In this document: piece after piece, positions 1 through 9,921 of the stretch
How the letters are laid out: each line of letters starts with the position of its first letter
Numbering within the stretch: the first letter of the stretch is position 1
Assembly (NCBI GenBank): GCA_963210315.1
Contig: OY723274.1
Coordinates: 1,488,001-1,552,000, forward strand
Reading direction: 5' to 3'
DNA length: 64,000 nt
Origin: Rhynchopus euleeides
Taxonomy: Eukaryota; Euglenozoa; Diplonemea; Diplonemida; Diplonemidae
The notes under the pieces: model-generated
Database searches by the model: none
What the model was told of the DNA's origin: nothing
What the model saw: the letters and a program-made list of their open reading frames with translations, nothing else
Made by a program: the position numbers and the translations under genes

Positions 1-703
1 GTTGCGGCTGCGCGAGGTGTGGCACACGAACACGGGCGAGTGGCTGCCGATGGGGCTCAGTATTGCACTCTGCGCACACACGTTCGCCAGTGTGTCTGCG
101 TTCGCGGATGCGGTGCACCGTCTGGGGCAGTGCGAGCTGTGGGCGGAACACCTGGGGCTTCTCTGTGCGACTGACGTGCGGCTGCTGGCGCGGTACCGCG
201 GGTACCTGGCAGAGTGCGAGACGGCATCATCATCTTCGGGGACGAATCCTGCAAACCTCAGCTTGGATGAGGCACAACGCATGACGGCAGAGGTGGAGGC
301 ACGGCTTGTGGAGGAGGGCAGTCTGCCGTCGCAGTGGTGGCAGATCCAACGTGCGGGGTTGACGGCAGCAGCGTATAACGATGCGCAGTACAAAGCCACT
401 GGGAAGCGCCTGCCGTTGGAAGAGTGCTTTGTACAGTGGACCGGAAGCCTGAAGAAGACGAAACCTGCAGTACGGAAGATGTATTTAGCACGAGCCCGTT
501 CGTGGGCCAAACATTTGGGTCTGGAAGAACGTGACGTCGATGACGCATCTGTCCGTGCACCATGGACTGCAGAGAGTCTCGACCACCTCATGCAACACCT
601 GCAGCAGTACATCGACATCCCTCAGCAGCATCCGCCGGGGCCCGCGTTGACACTCGACGATGTAAAATGGCTGACGCAGGAGCTACAGGTGCCCCCCGAG
701 TGA
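1..703 (+). CDS. Repeat protein of unrecognised family, 5'-truncated by window edge
   Basis: The frame is open from the first bases, so the gene starts to the left of the window. The 233 visible residues form one unit of a helical-looking repeat that recurs in the genes at 1523-2911 and 6474-7985. Landmarks are an opening WHTNTGEWLPMGLSI block, a middle DEAQRMTAEVEARL helix and QWWQIQRAG block, then a WAKHLGLEERDVDD block, then the start of the next unit (LMQHLQQYIDIPQQ). I do not recognise the family and assign no function. No signal peptide or membrane segment is visible. The reading frame ends at a TGA that lies inside a good splice-donor match (GA|GTGAGT), so the true C-terminus may be spliced to a later exon. 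Nucleotide identity to the two paralogues is very high, consistent with recent duplication or gene conversion. Confidence 0.6.
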   Translation, partial: LRLREVWHTNTGEWLPMGLSIALCAHTFASVSAFADAVHRLGQCELWAEHLGLLCATDVRLLARYRGYLAECETASSSSGTNPANLSLDEAQRMTAEVEARLVEEGSLPSQWWQIQRAGLTAAAYNDAQYKATGKRLPLEECFVQWTGSLKKTKPAVRKMYLARARSWAKHLGLEERDVDDASVRAPWTAESLDHLMQHLQQYIDIPQQHPPGPALTLDDVKWLTQELQVPPE

Positions 704-1110
704 GTTGCCGCGGCTTCGGCGTCCTGACACAGGCCTGTGTCGGTGCGTTGCTCTGGGGTGTTGCACCAAGCGGGGACCCTCTCCAGGACACCCCGCAGGT
801 GCCTGACGCACAGCCGCATCGTGCGTGCTGCCGTCACTGCGACCTCTGTGTGTGATGTGCTGTGCCGTGTGTCGTGTGTTACTGCGGGCCCTCCGCACTC
901 CCATCGCTTCCCCGTCCCCGGCTCCAGTGTGACGGCGGACGCACTCCACCCACACGGTGCCGCACGCGTGTGTTGCAGGTGTGTGCCGCCTTCGAGCTGA
1001 TCATCATGAGTCTCACTTGTCCACCTAGCCCAACTTTATCCGTTCCTGCACCGCGCTGCAGCACCGGCAGTCGACAGTCAACGATCGCATCCGATCCTCA
1101 CCTCAAGCCA
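704..1110 (+). repeat. Duplicated downstream segment, copy 1
   Basis: About 400 bp following the stop codon are repeated almost unchanged after the paralogue at 7986-8390, with small indels near 925-965. The duplication therefore included sequence beyond the reading frame. The segment starts with a splice-donor-like GTGAGT and contains CAG sites near 977 that could serve as acceptors, so part may be intron; this is inference. Confidence 0.75.
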
Positions 1111-1522
1111 CCCGACGATACCTCGTCAAAATTCGTTATCTGCAGGAAATCGGTGCTCCAGGACGACACCCGCAAACACGACACTGTCCGCGCAGTCCTC
1201 TCTACTGGCCACCCTGTTGCTTGTGTGTTGCATTCACTGCCCGAAGACAGGTGTGCGTCCCAAGCCCCAAGGCCACTGGGGCTCGGGAGGGCCCAAAAAA
1301 GATGTTTGTACAATCACAACACATCCCCGATCCGTATGACAGGTGGCTGGCGAATGGGGTGGGAACTGAATGCTGCGTGCAGGGGCGAAAGGCTGCTTGA
1401 TCCTGTGCCACCGTGGGCGAGGCCTGCTGACTCCCAGCCGATGGAGCAGGGCTACCGCTCGGGCTGCGTGCCTGCGGGAGGAGTACAGGGGCCCCCAGAG
1501 CCTTCACAGTCTTCAGTGCGTG
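1111..1522. other. Intergenic or intronic, no supported gene
   Basis: Short frames occur on both strands but none looks coding. The end (1501-1516) has CAG-terminated pyrimidine stretches just before the ATG at 1523, consistent with a splice acceptor for the following gene. Confidence 0.4.
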
Positions 1523-2911
1523 ATGCATGACCTGCATCAACGTATCGATATGCTGCAGAATCGGGCGCCTGGGCCCGTGCTGACGGCCCGTGCTGCGGCC
1601 GTGCTGAACAGGAACTTGTTGAAGGTGTCGAAAGGAAGCGCATCGCAAGTCCCCCAGGTGCTGGAGGATCCTTTGGTTGTGTACCGCATGGTGCGGGTGC
1701 GTGAGGCGTGGCACGCGCACACAGGCGAGTGGCTGCCGATGGGTCTCAGCATTGTGCTGTCGGTGCACGCATTATCCCGAGCCAGCGTTGCGGAGCGAGA
1801 GAAGCATCTGCAGTCTTGCTGGCAGTGGGTGAGGCTCACCCTGCCGCTCGATGACGAGGTCTGCCTGCGTCGATACGTTGCATACCTCCGCAGCTGCAGA
1901 GAGGTACCGAGCTTCCAAGAGGCACAGCGTCTCGCAGCTGAGGCCGAGGTCCGGTTTTCGAAGGAAGGCAACCGTCCACCGCAGTGGCGGCAGATGAAGC
2001 GAGCTGGACTGAAGATGATTCGTTACCACGAGAAGGAGTCTGCGCGGACAGGCAGACCACTCCCTGCGGTGCGCGACAGCATAGATCAGTGGGTTGCGAG
2101 TCGAGATGATGACAAAAGTTCGAAGGTCCGCCTCTTCTCGGTGACGGAGTGGGCGAGGCATCTTGGGCTCCTCTGCCGCACACAGCCCGTTGTGCCTGAG
2201 ACAAGCGTATCGGGGCCTGAGGTCGCAGGGGGGCACCTGCACCAGGTGGTGCGGCTGCGTGAGGTGTGGCACACAGAAACAGGCGAGTGGCTGCCGATGG
2301 GGCTCAGTATTGCACTCTACGCACACACGTTCGCCAGTGTGTCTGCGTTCGCGGATGCGGTGCACCGTCTGGGGCAGTGCGAGCTGTGGGCGGAACACCT
2401 GGGGCTTCTCCGTGCGACTGACGTGCGGCTGCTGGCGCGGTACCGCGGGTACCTGGCAGAGTGCGAGACGGCATCATTATCTTTGGGGACGAATCCTGCA
2501 AACCTCAGCTTGGATGAGGCACAACGCATGACGGCAGATGTGGAGGCACGGCTTGTGGAGGAGGGCATTCTGCCGTCGCAGTGGTGGCAGATCCAACGTG
2601 CGGGGTTGGCAGCAGTAGCTCACAACGATGCTCAGTACAAAACCACTGGGAAGCGCCTGCCGTTGGAAGAGTGTTTCGTACAGTGGACGGAAAGCCTTGG
2701 TGGGAGGACGAAGCCCGCAGCACGGAAGCTGTATTTAGCACGAGCCCGTTCGTGGGCCAAACATTTGGGTCTGGAGGTGCGTGACGTAGGTGATGTGGCT
2801 ATAGCCACACCATGGACTGCAGAGAGCCTAGCGTGCCTCATGCAACACCTGCAGCAGTGCACCAACATCCCTCAACAGCGTCCACCGGGCCCCGTCAGGG
2901 AGACAGGCTGA
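1523..2911 (+). CDS. Tandem-repeat protein of unrecognised family, two units
   Basis: About 462 residues from the ATG at 1523. The frame is open back to an ATG at 1370, but homology to the paralogue begins only near 1523, so I prefer the later start. The protein has two diverged copies of a unit of about 165 residues. Each opens with R(V/L)REAWH..TGEWLPMG, has a central EAQR helix followed by QW(R/W)QM(K/Q)RAG, and ends with (W)ARHLGL or AKHLGL. The second unit is nearly identical at DNA level to units at 17-550 and 7265-7830, while the first is diverged, which fits gene conversion of one unit. The C-terminus stops inside the linker that would begin a third unit. No recognised catalytic or binding motif, signal peptide or membrane segment was seen; function unknown. 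Confidence 0.6.
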   Translation: MHDLHQRIDMLQNRAPGPVLTARAAAVLNRNLLKVSKGSASQVPQVLEDPLVVYRMVRVREAWHAHTGEWLPMGLSIVLSVHALSRASVAEREKHLQSCWQWVRLTLPLDDEVCLRRYVAYLRSCREVPSFQEAQRLAAEAEVRFSKEGNRPPQWRQMKRAGLKMIRYHEKESARTGRPLPAVRDSIDQWVASRDDDKSSKVRLFSVTEWARHLGLLCRTQPVVPETSVSGPEVAGGHLHQVVRLREVWHTETGEWLPMGLSIALYAHTFASVSAFADAVHRLGQCELWAEHLGLLRATDVRLLARYRGYLAECETASLSLGTNPANLSLDEAQRMTADVEARLVEEGILPSQWWQIQRAGLAAVAHNDAQYKTTGKRLPLEECFVQWTESLGGRTKPAARKLYLARARSWAKHLGLEVRDVGDVAIATPWTAESLACLMQHLQQCTNIPQQRPPGPVRETG

Positions 2912-3784
2912 TCAGTTCAGATGTCGGCGGCGACCTACCAAATAACCCATGTTGGCTGTGTGTCATATTTTGGATCACAAAATCACCCCAGTGCCGGAAC
3001 GGCGCGTTGCGGCAGCGTTGGGTGCAAGAGACAAACCTGCACAGCAGGCTGCGTGCCTATATGGTTCCCCTTTGTTGTGTGCGGGTGCGTTTGCATTCTG
3101 GGTGCCATCCTCTGCCTGTTGGCACTGTCGTGGCACTGCTGCTCCCCACACTCATGACACAGTGGTCTTTTTGTGCGTCGTAGCACACATGAGATCATCA
3201 GGTGGTAAATCAACACCTGATCATCACTTGCAGCCTGGCAGGAGACGCTTGAACACGCACTTGCTCAAGCAGCGCACTGCACGCTGCTGGGAATGGACTG
3301 AGAAACACAACATTGCCTATCCTTAGGAAGGCAGAAACGGCATGACTGCCTGGTATTGCCTCAGTCGGCACTCACATCACAAGGTGAAAGTGTCGCGGTG
3401 CTCTTGCGATGCTCGTTGGCCATCGTCAAAGGGATGATCAGCATCGACTTGACTAATGTGTGTCCCTTGGTCCTGACTGAAACGTCAAGCAGGGTGCTCA
3501 GGCTTCACCACTCTGCTGAAGCCCTGGTTCCTAATCATGCCACGTTGTCCTCCATAGCATTCTGTCTCATCTCGCACATGTCGTTGATCCTCTTGCCCCT
3601 CGACCACAATCCTTTTGAGCGCCAGAGGTGCAGCAGGCGCGTCGGGAGGCTGGGGCATATCATCTGGTGAAAACTGGGCAGAGAAACGGATCACTTGCAA
3701 AACGGCAGTGGGAGGGGGGGACAAGGAGTCCTGGGGGCAACCTCATTGGAATTGTACGTACTGTAGGCGAAGGTGAGACAGAGC
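2912..3784. other. No supported gene
   Basis: Mixed-composition DNA with only short overlapping frames of no recognisable content. No repeat shared with the rest of the window was found here. Confidence 0.4.
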
Positions 3785-3969
3785 TGCTGGGGGTGAATCC
3801 ACCCACCTCTTCTGTTTCGCTTGCCTCTCCAGCGCACTTACCAGGCGTGGTTCTCCCAAAATCCGGACCCCTGACGGCCCCGACGCTCCCCACACCCACA
3901 CCCCACTGCTGCAGTTGCCAGACTTGCCGCTGATTATTGGTGCCCTTGTTCTGTTGCTGTTGCTTTCGC
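3785..3969 (+). repeat. Direct repeat bracketing the astacin pseudogene, copy A
   Basis: About 185 bp recur at 5815-6003 with a few substitutions and an indel around 3862 and 5893. Copy A ends about 60 bp before the putative start codon of the astacin pseudogene, so it looks like that gene's upstream region. Copy B may be the leader of a second, lost copy. Confidence 0.8.
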
Positions 3970-4029
3970 TACATGCCACGTCCCGTATCCAGGTTGTGCA
4001 GAGCACCTCGCTACCCCCGTGGATTCACG

Positions 4030-5322
4030 ATGCGTGCAGGGGCATCCTGGTGGCATGGGGTCACAGCCATAGCCCTCTGTGCCGTGGTGGCGGCTGCTCG
4101 GGGCCTGGGGCTGACTCCGGGCACGATAGGGTGGGTGTAGGCATGGAAGCGGAGCTGTTGCGTGAGGCGGAGGCGCTCGGGTCGACGTCGCTCACCAGCA
4201 GGTCGCAGATGTTTCCCATCGGGAAGGCGGTGAACTACGTGGTGGCGTCGTCTCTCCGCAGGGACGACGCACGTATCTTCGGGGCGGTGCGCGAGTGGGA
4301 GCAGAAGATCTGCTTCCGCTTCAACATGTGTCACTCAGAGTCGTCGTGCCCGCGCCCGTACATCGCGTTCTACAACGGTGGCGGGTGCAGCTCCCCGATC
4401 GGGAACAGGAGCTCTGGGGTGAACTAGGAAGTATGACTACGGGTCGATCATGCACTACGGGACGAACTTCTTCACCAGGGGGCGCGGGCCCACGATTGTT
4501 TCTCCGGAGAATATTGGGCAGCGTGAGGGTCTGAGCCCAGGGGACGTGGCCGCCATCCAGTTCATGTACAACGACTGTTCAGCGACGTTCTCGACACCGC
4601 GGTGCCTGGCATCCGTGGACGCGGACACGGTGCACGTGGTGGAGCTGTCGGAGACATTCGCGGTGGACTTCAACGTGTTGTACGACACGGCGCGGACGAT
4701 GCTACGGCGGCACGGCACCCGCGGAGCGGGTGCGGCACATGTCACGTGAGGGTGTCACGATCTGCGACACGGGATTTGCCAAGGTGTGGTTCACCCCGAC
4801 GCGCGATGTAGGGGGGGACGTAGACGCTGAGCGCCACCTTCACAGGGTCGGATGGGCCTGCAGCAACGTGCTCCGTGCGTGTGCGTGTCCCAGCGCTGCC
4901 GACGGACGCCCCGCCCACAGCGCAGCCGCCGCCTCCGACGGGGAACCCGAATTGCGTCGTGTCAAAGGAGTTCGGGTTCGACTCGGAGGAGGAGCTCCGC
5001 TCTGCAGGCGCACGTGGCGCTGAGCACGCAGGCGATGCAGTCCGGTGCAGGGTCAATGGTCGTCAAGGAGAAGGAGCGTTCGTCCTTCTTCTGGTTTGAG
5101 TCCTTGCAGCCCGCACACTTCAGTGTGTACGCGCGCGTCGACTTGGCGGGCACAGAGCTGGTCTTCCGCCTCCATGCACCGGGGCGTCTGGTGAACATCC
5201 TGTACGCTGGGGACGGGCGCCTGCACCACAACAGGCTCGGGAGGGGCTGGTCGCGCTGGGTGACGTCGGACAGCGATGCAGTGCATCTCGGGGTGTTCCA
5301 GCAGGTGCGCACGTGGCGCTGA
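4030..5322 (+). pseudogene. Astacin-type (M12A) metalloprotease pseudogene
   Basis: The ATG at 4030 opens a typical signal peptide (MRAGASWWHG, then a hydrophobic ALCAVVAA stretch). A shift to another frame gives an astacin N-terminal domain (MFPIGKAVNYVV, then CFRFNMC and YIAFYNGGGCSS). A TAG at 4425-4427 and another frame change follow, then the astacin Met-turn region (YDYGSIMHYG) and the end of the domain (IGQREGLSPGDVAAIQFMY). The segment that carries the zinc-binding HExxHxxGxxH motif and its flanks is absent, so the enzyme cannot be active. Later frame changes near 4720, 4830 and 5000 lead through a possible Ig-like segment and a proline-rich linker into a C-terminal module that is partly duplicated (5010-5110 and 5307-5410). 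Several introns could be imagined, but the missing active site and multiple lesions favour a decayed gene. Confidence 0.75.
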
Positions 5323-5410
5323 GCACGCAGACGAATCACCCGGGTGCAGGGTCGATGCTGATCAGGGAGGAGGAGCGTTCGTCCTTCTTCAGGCTTGAGT
5401 CCTTGCAGCT
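5010..5410 (+). repeat. Tandem duplication inside the pseudogene's C-terminal module
   Basis: About 100 bp at 5010-5110 reappear at 5307-5410, a 297-bp spacing that equals 99 codons. Both copies read ALSTQ, then GAGSM, then ERSSFF and ESLQ. This looks like a repeated extracellular domain, with the second copy cut short after about 35 residues. Confidence 0.7.
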
Positions 5411-5814
5411 TCCCAACAATGGGCACCGCTCGTCTTCTGCGGGTTTTGAATCATCACTATATGAATCAGGGCGGGATACCGGCGGATGCACTGTGGAGGG
5501 TGGTGGTGGTGGTGGTGGCCCACACCTTTTCTCCCCCGCGTCTTCCCTGTTCCCCGTTCCTGCTCGGGTGTTTGGCGAGGTGTGCGCACGTCTTCTGCTC
5601 CACCGCCGCCGCCCCTTTCTTGTCCTTCCCCTCCCTTCATTCCTGTTCTGCTGGTGTTTTCGCCCTGCCTCGTTCTTTGCGATTGGGGTGGGGGCAGCCA
5701 GCAGCTATCCGCGACGCCCCTCTTTTCCACAAACCTGCCGTATTCTTGAGCGATGTACGACACACGGGAGGTGGCTCATGCTGCCAGGCTTGGGGTGAGG
5801 GTGCGGGTGAGGAG
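5411..5814. other. No supported gene
   Basis: Pyrimidine-rich sequence including a GGT/GTG run at 5497-5517. The histidine-rich frame on the opposite strand is a by-product of that run. Confidence 0.4.
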
Positions 5815-6003
5815 TGCTGGGGGTGAATCCACCCACCTCTTCTGTTTCGCTTGCCTCTCCAGCGCACTTACCAGGCGTGGTTCTCCCAAAAGCGGATCCT
5901 GATTGACCCTGACGGCCCCGACGCTCCCCACACCCACACCCCACTCCTGCAGTTGCCAGACTTGCCGCTGATTATTGGTGCCCTTGTTCTGTTGCTGTTG
6001 CTG
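5815..6003 (+). repeat. Direct repeat bracketing the astacin pseudogene, copy B
   Basis: Second copy of the 3785-3969 segment; a (CTG/TTG) tract and the same TTGCCGCTGATTATTGGTGC core are present in both. No protease coding sequence follows it. Confidence 0.8.
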
Positions 6004-6473
6004 TCTGTGGCTGTGCACTACACCTTGAGCGCATCCACCAGGCGGGGAGTAGGCCCTCTTTAAGACCCGTATGCTCGACACGCCAGAGCCTGGTGAAAAA
6101 GATAAGAGTGGATGTTAGATGTGTGCTATCGCCTTCCATTCCTGCATTGCGCTACTCGCCATCATTGTAACATGCCACACTCAGTCCGTCCACAGTGTGC
6201 TCCGTCAGCACGATAATATAGGAGCAATCTCCGCCGTTAGGAGATGACTGATCCTTGTTGAGCGCGTCTCCGTCCACAGTGTTCTCCGTCAAATGAACAA
6301 CACTTGGGAGACCGTGAGCTTGCATTACCACGAACACACATCCACACGTAGGTGGCATGCTGCGGGGCACAAGGCGTTTCCTTGTGTTAACCCGACAACG
6401 GCCAGACACGCCCTCGACCAATGGGCGTGCGACATGCTACAGCAGGGCTGCCGAAGTGGCTGGACCCGTGCGA
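6004..6473. other. No supported gene; short direct repeat
   Basis: Contains a 24-bp imperfect direct repeat (6185-6208 and 6270-6293, TCCGTCCACAGTGT core). The end of the stretch is open in frame with the next gene, but homology to its paralogue is not evident before the ATG at 6474. Confidence 0.4.
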
Positions 6474-7985
6474 ATGCCGTTCGATGGTGTGCTGGCCAGC
6501 GACAACCTCCAGCGCCTCATGCAACACCTGCAGCAGTGCATCGAGATCCCTCAACAGCGCCCACCGGGCCCCGCGTTGACACTCGACGATGCGATACACC
6601 TGTTAACGCAGCTGTGCCAGTCTCGCGGGTTGGCACCGACAGCGATGCCCGACAGCATCCGCATGGTGCGGCTGCGTGAGGCGTGGCACACACACACAGG
6701 CGAGTGGCTGCCGATGGGACTCAGCATTGTACTCTACGCACACGTGCGTGACGTCACCTTCGATGCACGGAAGTACCACCTGCGACATTGCAAGAGGTGG
6801 GTACGTCAAGCCAAACTGCTTGATGACGAGCACCTTGTGTATCGATATCATCGCTATCTGCACGGCAACGCTGAGACGGGGGACGTGTTGCAGGTGTCGG
6901 CATGTGTGTACATGCAGGTGTCCATGCCCAGCCACGAGGAGTGCATGTGGCGCACAAGGAAGTTCGAATCACAGCGAAGCCTGCCTGCGCACTGGGAGTT
7001 GATGAAGGTGGCAGGGCAGCATGTCCTGTGGTATCACGAGAGGCACTGGGCATGGACAGGCAGGTGCATGGGGCTGCATGAGTGTGTCAGGGAATGGGTA
7101 GCAGCGTCACCACCTACCCTGCCAATCGGGAAGGGGCGTTCCAACAGCTTGTCACAGGCCATGGGGTGGGCGAGGCATCTTGGGCTCCTCTGCCGCACAC
7201 AGCCCGTTGTGCCTGAGACAAGCGTATCGGGGCCTGAGGTCGCAGGGGGGCACCTGCACCAGGTGGTGCGGCTGCGTGAGGTGTGGCACACAGAAACAGG
7301 CGAGTGGCTGCCGATGGGGCTCAGTATTGCACTCTACGCACACACGTTCGCCAGTGTGTCTGCGTTCGCGGATGCGGTGCACCGTCTGGGGCAGTGCGAG
7401 CTGTGGGCAGATCGGTTGGGGCTTCTCCACGTGACTGACGTGCGGCTGCTGGCGCGGTACCGCGGGTATATGAAGTACGAGGCGGGGCGCGAGAGCGCAT
7501 CAGAGACGGCATCATCATCTTCGGGGACGAATCCTTCAAACCTCAGCTTGGATGAGGCACAACGCATGACGGCAGATGTGGAGGCACGGCTTGTGCAGGA
7601 GGGCAGTCTGCCGTCGCAGTGGTGGCAGATCCAACGTGCGGGGTTGGCAGCAGTAGCTCACAACGATGCTCAGTACAAAGCCACTGGGAAGCGCCTGCCG
7701 TTGGAAGAGTGCTTTGTACAGTGGACGGAAAGTCTCGAGAAGATAAAGCCTGCAGCACGGAAGCTGTATTTAGCACGAGCCCGTTCGTGGGCCAACCATT
7801 TGGGTCTGGAAGAACGTGACGTGGATGACGCGCATGTCGCCGCACCGAGTACTGCACGTCTCGACCACCTCATGCAACACCTGCAGCAGTACATCGACAT
7901 CCCTCAGCAGCATCCGCCAGGACCCGCGTTGATACTCGAAGATGTAAAATGGCTGACGCAGGAGCTACAGGTGCCCCCCGAGTGA
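6474..7985 (+). CDS. Tandem-repeat protein of unrecognised family, paralogue
   Basis: About 503 residues from the ATG at 6474; the frame is open to 6357 but that stretch has no similarity elsewhere. It opens with the unit linker (LQRLMQHLQQCIEIPQQ), then has two units of about 165-190 residues with the same order of blocks: REAWH.HTGEWLPMG, a tryptophan-rich middle, then WARHLGL. From about 7165 to 7460 the DNA is essentially identical to 2140-2440. The C-terminus (ELQVPPE) is identical to that of the first gene and again ends inside a GA|GTGAGT donor-like site. The tryptophans and the HLGL turn are the most conserved positions between units, which suggests a helical solenoid. Function unknown. 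Confidence 0.6.
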   Translation: MPFDGVLASDNLQRLMQHLQQCIEIPQQRPPGPALTLDDAIHLLTQLCQSRGLAPTAMPDSIRMVRLREAWHTHTGEWLPMGLSIVLYAHVRDVTFDARKYHLRHCKRWVRQAKLLDDEHLVYRYHRYLHGNAETGDVLQVSACVYMQVSMPSHEECMWRTRKFESQRSLPAHWELMKVAGQHVLWYHERHWAWTGRCMGLHECVREWVAASPPTLPIGKGRSNSLSQAMGWARHLGLLCRTQPVVPETSVSGPEVAGGHLHQVVRLREVWHTETGEWLPMGLSIALYAHTFASVSAFADAVHRLGQCELWADRLGLLHVTDVRLLARYRGYMKYEAGRESASETASSSSGTNPSNLSLDEAQRMTADVEARLVQEGSLPSQWWQIQRAGLAAVAHNDAQYKATGKRLPLEECFVQWTESLEKIKPAARKLYLARARSWANHLGLEERDVDDAHVAAPSTARLDHLMQHLQQYIDIPQQHPPGPALILEDVKWLTQELQVPPE

Positions 7986-8390
7986 GTTGCCGCGGCTTCG
8001 GCGTCCTGACACAGGCCTGTGTCGGTGCGTTGCTCTGGGGTGTTGCACCAAGCGGGGACCCTCTCCAGGACACCCCGCAGGTGCCTGACGCACAGCCGCA
8101 TCGTGCGTGCTGCCGTCACTGCGACCTCTGTGTGTGATGTGATGTGCCGTGTGTCGTGTGTTACTGCGGGCCCTCCGCACTCCCATCGCTTCCCCGTCCA
8201 CCAGTGTGACGGCGGAGGCACTACCCGCACTGTGCCGCATGTGTGCCGCCTTCAGCTGCTGGGCTGATCATCAGGAGCCATCACTTGTCCCTCTGAGCTG
8301 TGCACTTCTTGCCACCCTAGCCCAACTTTACCCGTTCCTGCACCGCGCTGCAGCACCGGCAGTCGACAGTCAACGATCGCATCCGATCCG
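7986..8390 (+). repeat. Duplicated downstream segment, copy 2
   Basis: Counterpart of 704-1110, retaining the order and most bases, but shorter around 8200-8260 and with small indels. It shows that the two repeat-protein genes were duplicated together with their 3' flank. Confidence 0.75.
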
Positions 8391-9335
8391 CTCATCGAAC
8401 ACCACCCTACCCCCACACCCCCTGGCTTGTTTTCCACTCCACCCCACGCGCGCGGAGAGCTGCACTGGCCTCTACACACACTCTGCTCCACCACAGGCAT
8501 ACACACGGGTGGGCAGTGCGACTCGCCTTGGCGCTGTGCGGTCACCCCACCCCCGCCCCCTCCTTGGCCACTGCGATCGGTCTCTCTTCTCGACGCCAGT
8601 ATCCCCCCTCTTGGCTGAGGGTGTGAACGTCGTGACGCTGAGGGCCAGGAAGTGCGCAGTCGTCGGAACCAGCGGCTTGCCGATCGCCGTTGTTATCTAG
8701 CTCCCCCCCCCCCCCCCCCAGATCAGCCGCAGAGACCCGAGGTTCAAAATGCGACTCAGCGATGTGCAAGGCCCCACGCTGGTTATGTCGATGCTAGAGG
8801 AAGATAAGCGCATGGACATTCGCTGGAGCGAGCAGTTTGAAAGAGGGCAGGTGCGGTATGGAGTTTCCTTACTTGCTGCTCATGACGGTGCCATGTAACA
8901 TCAATGTATCTTACTCCGCCCAACCAGAACAGTTTTCCCCACAGCCCAGGGGCACAATATAGGGTCCATAACATCCCCCCTCTTGCAAGCTCCCTTTTGT
9001 CTTTGGCCCAGCTGGTCACTCCATCTCAGACACGTCCCGCTTATTGTGTAAAGGGGGGGTTGGCTGGTGCCATGCCTTCATCAGTCCGTCAGTTTCCCTG
9101 GTCTCTCTCCCAACTGGGTGCGAGGGTCTTGCGGGAGTGTCTGTCACAGTGTGCTCATGGTTGCCCCAGTCCAGTGAGGAGGGAGGTGTGAGCGAGAGTA
9201 CGTCACCACGTCCGTCTTCCTCAGCATGGCACCGAGATGTCCCGTACCAGGGACACGAACACCATGTGTTGCTGAGAAACACAGGCGAGGGAAGAAATGT
9301 TTGTCTATGGCTGCCTCAATTGCCATGTCGAGTAG
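8391..9335. other. No supported gene; C-tract followed by AG
   Basis: Holds a run of about 18 C ending in an AG at 8720, a plausible 3' splice site with a pure-C polypyrimidine tract. The frames here are short and show no recognisable domain. Confidence 0.4.
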
Positions 9336-9808
9336 CCCCGCCGTCTCTCCCGCATGCCTCTGTGGCTCGACGGGCAACGAGTGTGGGGTAGACCTTTTGA
9401 TGCATTGATGCATCGCGTTCTTGTCTGGTTCTCTCTCTCTCTCTCTCTCACAACCCCGCCGTCTCTCCCGCATGCCTCTGTGTGGCTTGACGGGCAACGA
9501 GTGTGGGGGAGATCTCGGCGTCACTCTCCCCTCTCTCATGGGGCAGTGTGAATGGCTTCCGACTGCGAGTGCCTGCCCTTTGGAACCTCTTTGCGGGCAA
9601 ATATCACCGTGCCAAACAACCCCGCCGTCTCTCCTGCGTGCCTCTATGTGGCTCGACGGGCAACGAGTGTGGGGGAGACCTGTTGGTGCACTGATGCATC
9701 GTGTTATTGTATCGTGTCGGCTTTTCTCTCTTTGTTGTGAACACAGCCCCGCCGTCTCTCCCGCATGCCTCCTGTGTGGCTTGACGGGCAACGAGTGTGG
9801 GGTAGATC
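9336..9808 (+). repeat. Imperfect tandem repeat, four copies
   Basis: Four copies of a core of about 58 bp (CCCGCCGTCTCTCC, then GACGGGCAACGAGTGTGG) begin near 9336, 9453, 9620 and 9747, separated by diverged spacers of about 60-110 bp. A CT microsatellite (9430-9449) lies between copies 1 and 2. Frames running through it on both strands are by-products of the repeat. Confidence 0.8.
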
Positions 9809-9921
9809 CCGGCATGACTCTCCCCTCTCTCATGGGACAGTGTGAGGCACATGAACATCACAACTTAACGTGTTTTGCCTTTTAAAACCCCCCCCCCCTT
9901 TGACTTTTCTCCTCATCACAG

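Noticed and set aside
5486-5763. Histidine-rich or tryptophan-rich proteins
   Set aside because: Artefacts of a GGT/GTG repeat read in different frames.
9144-9833. 229-codon minus-strand frame
   Set aside because: It consists of the translated minisatellite copies and carries no other signal.
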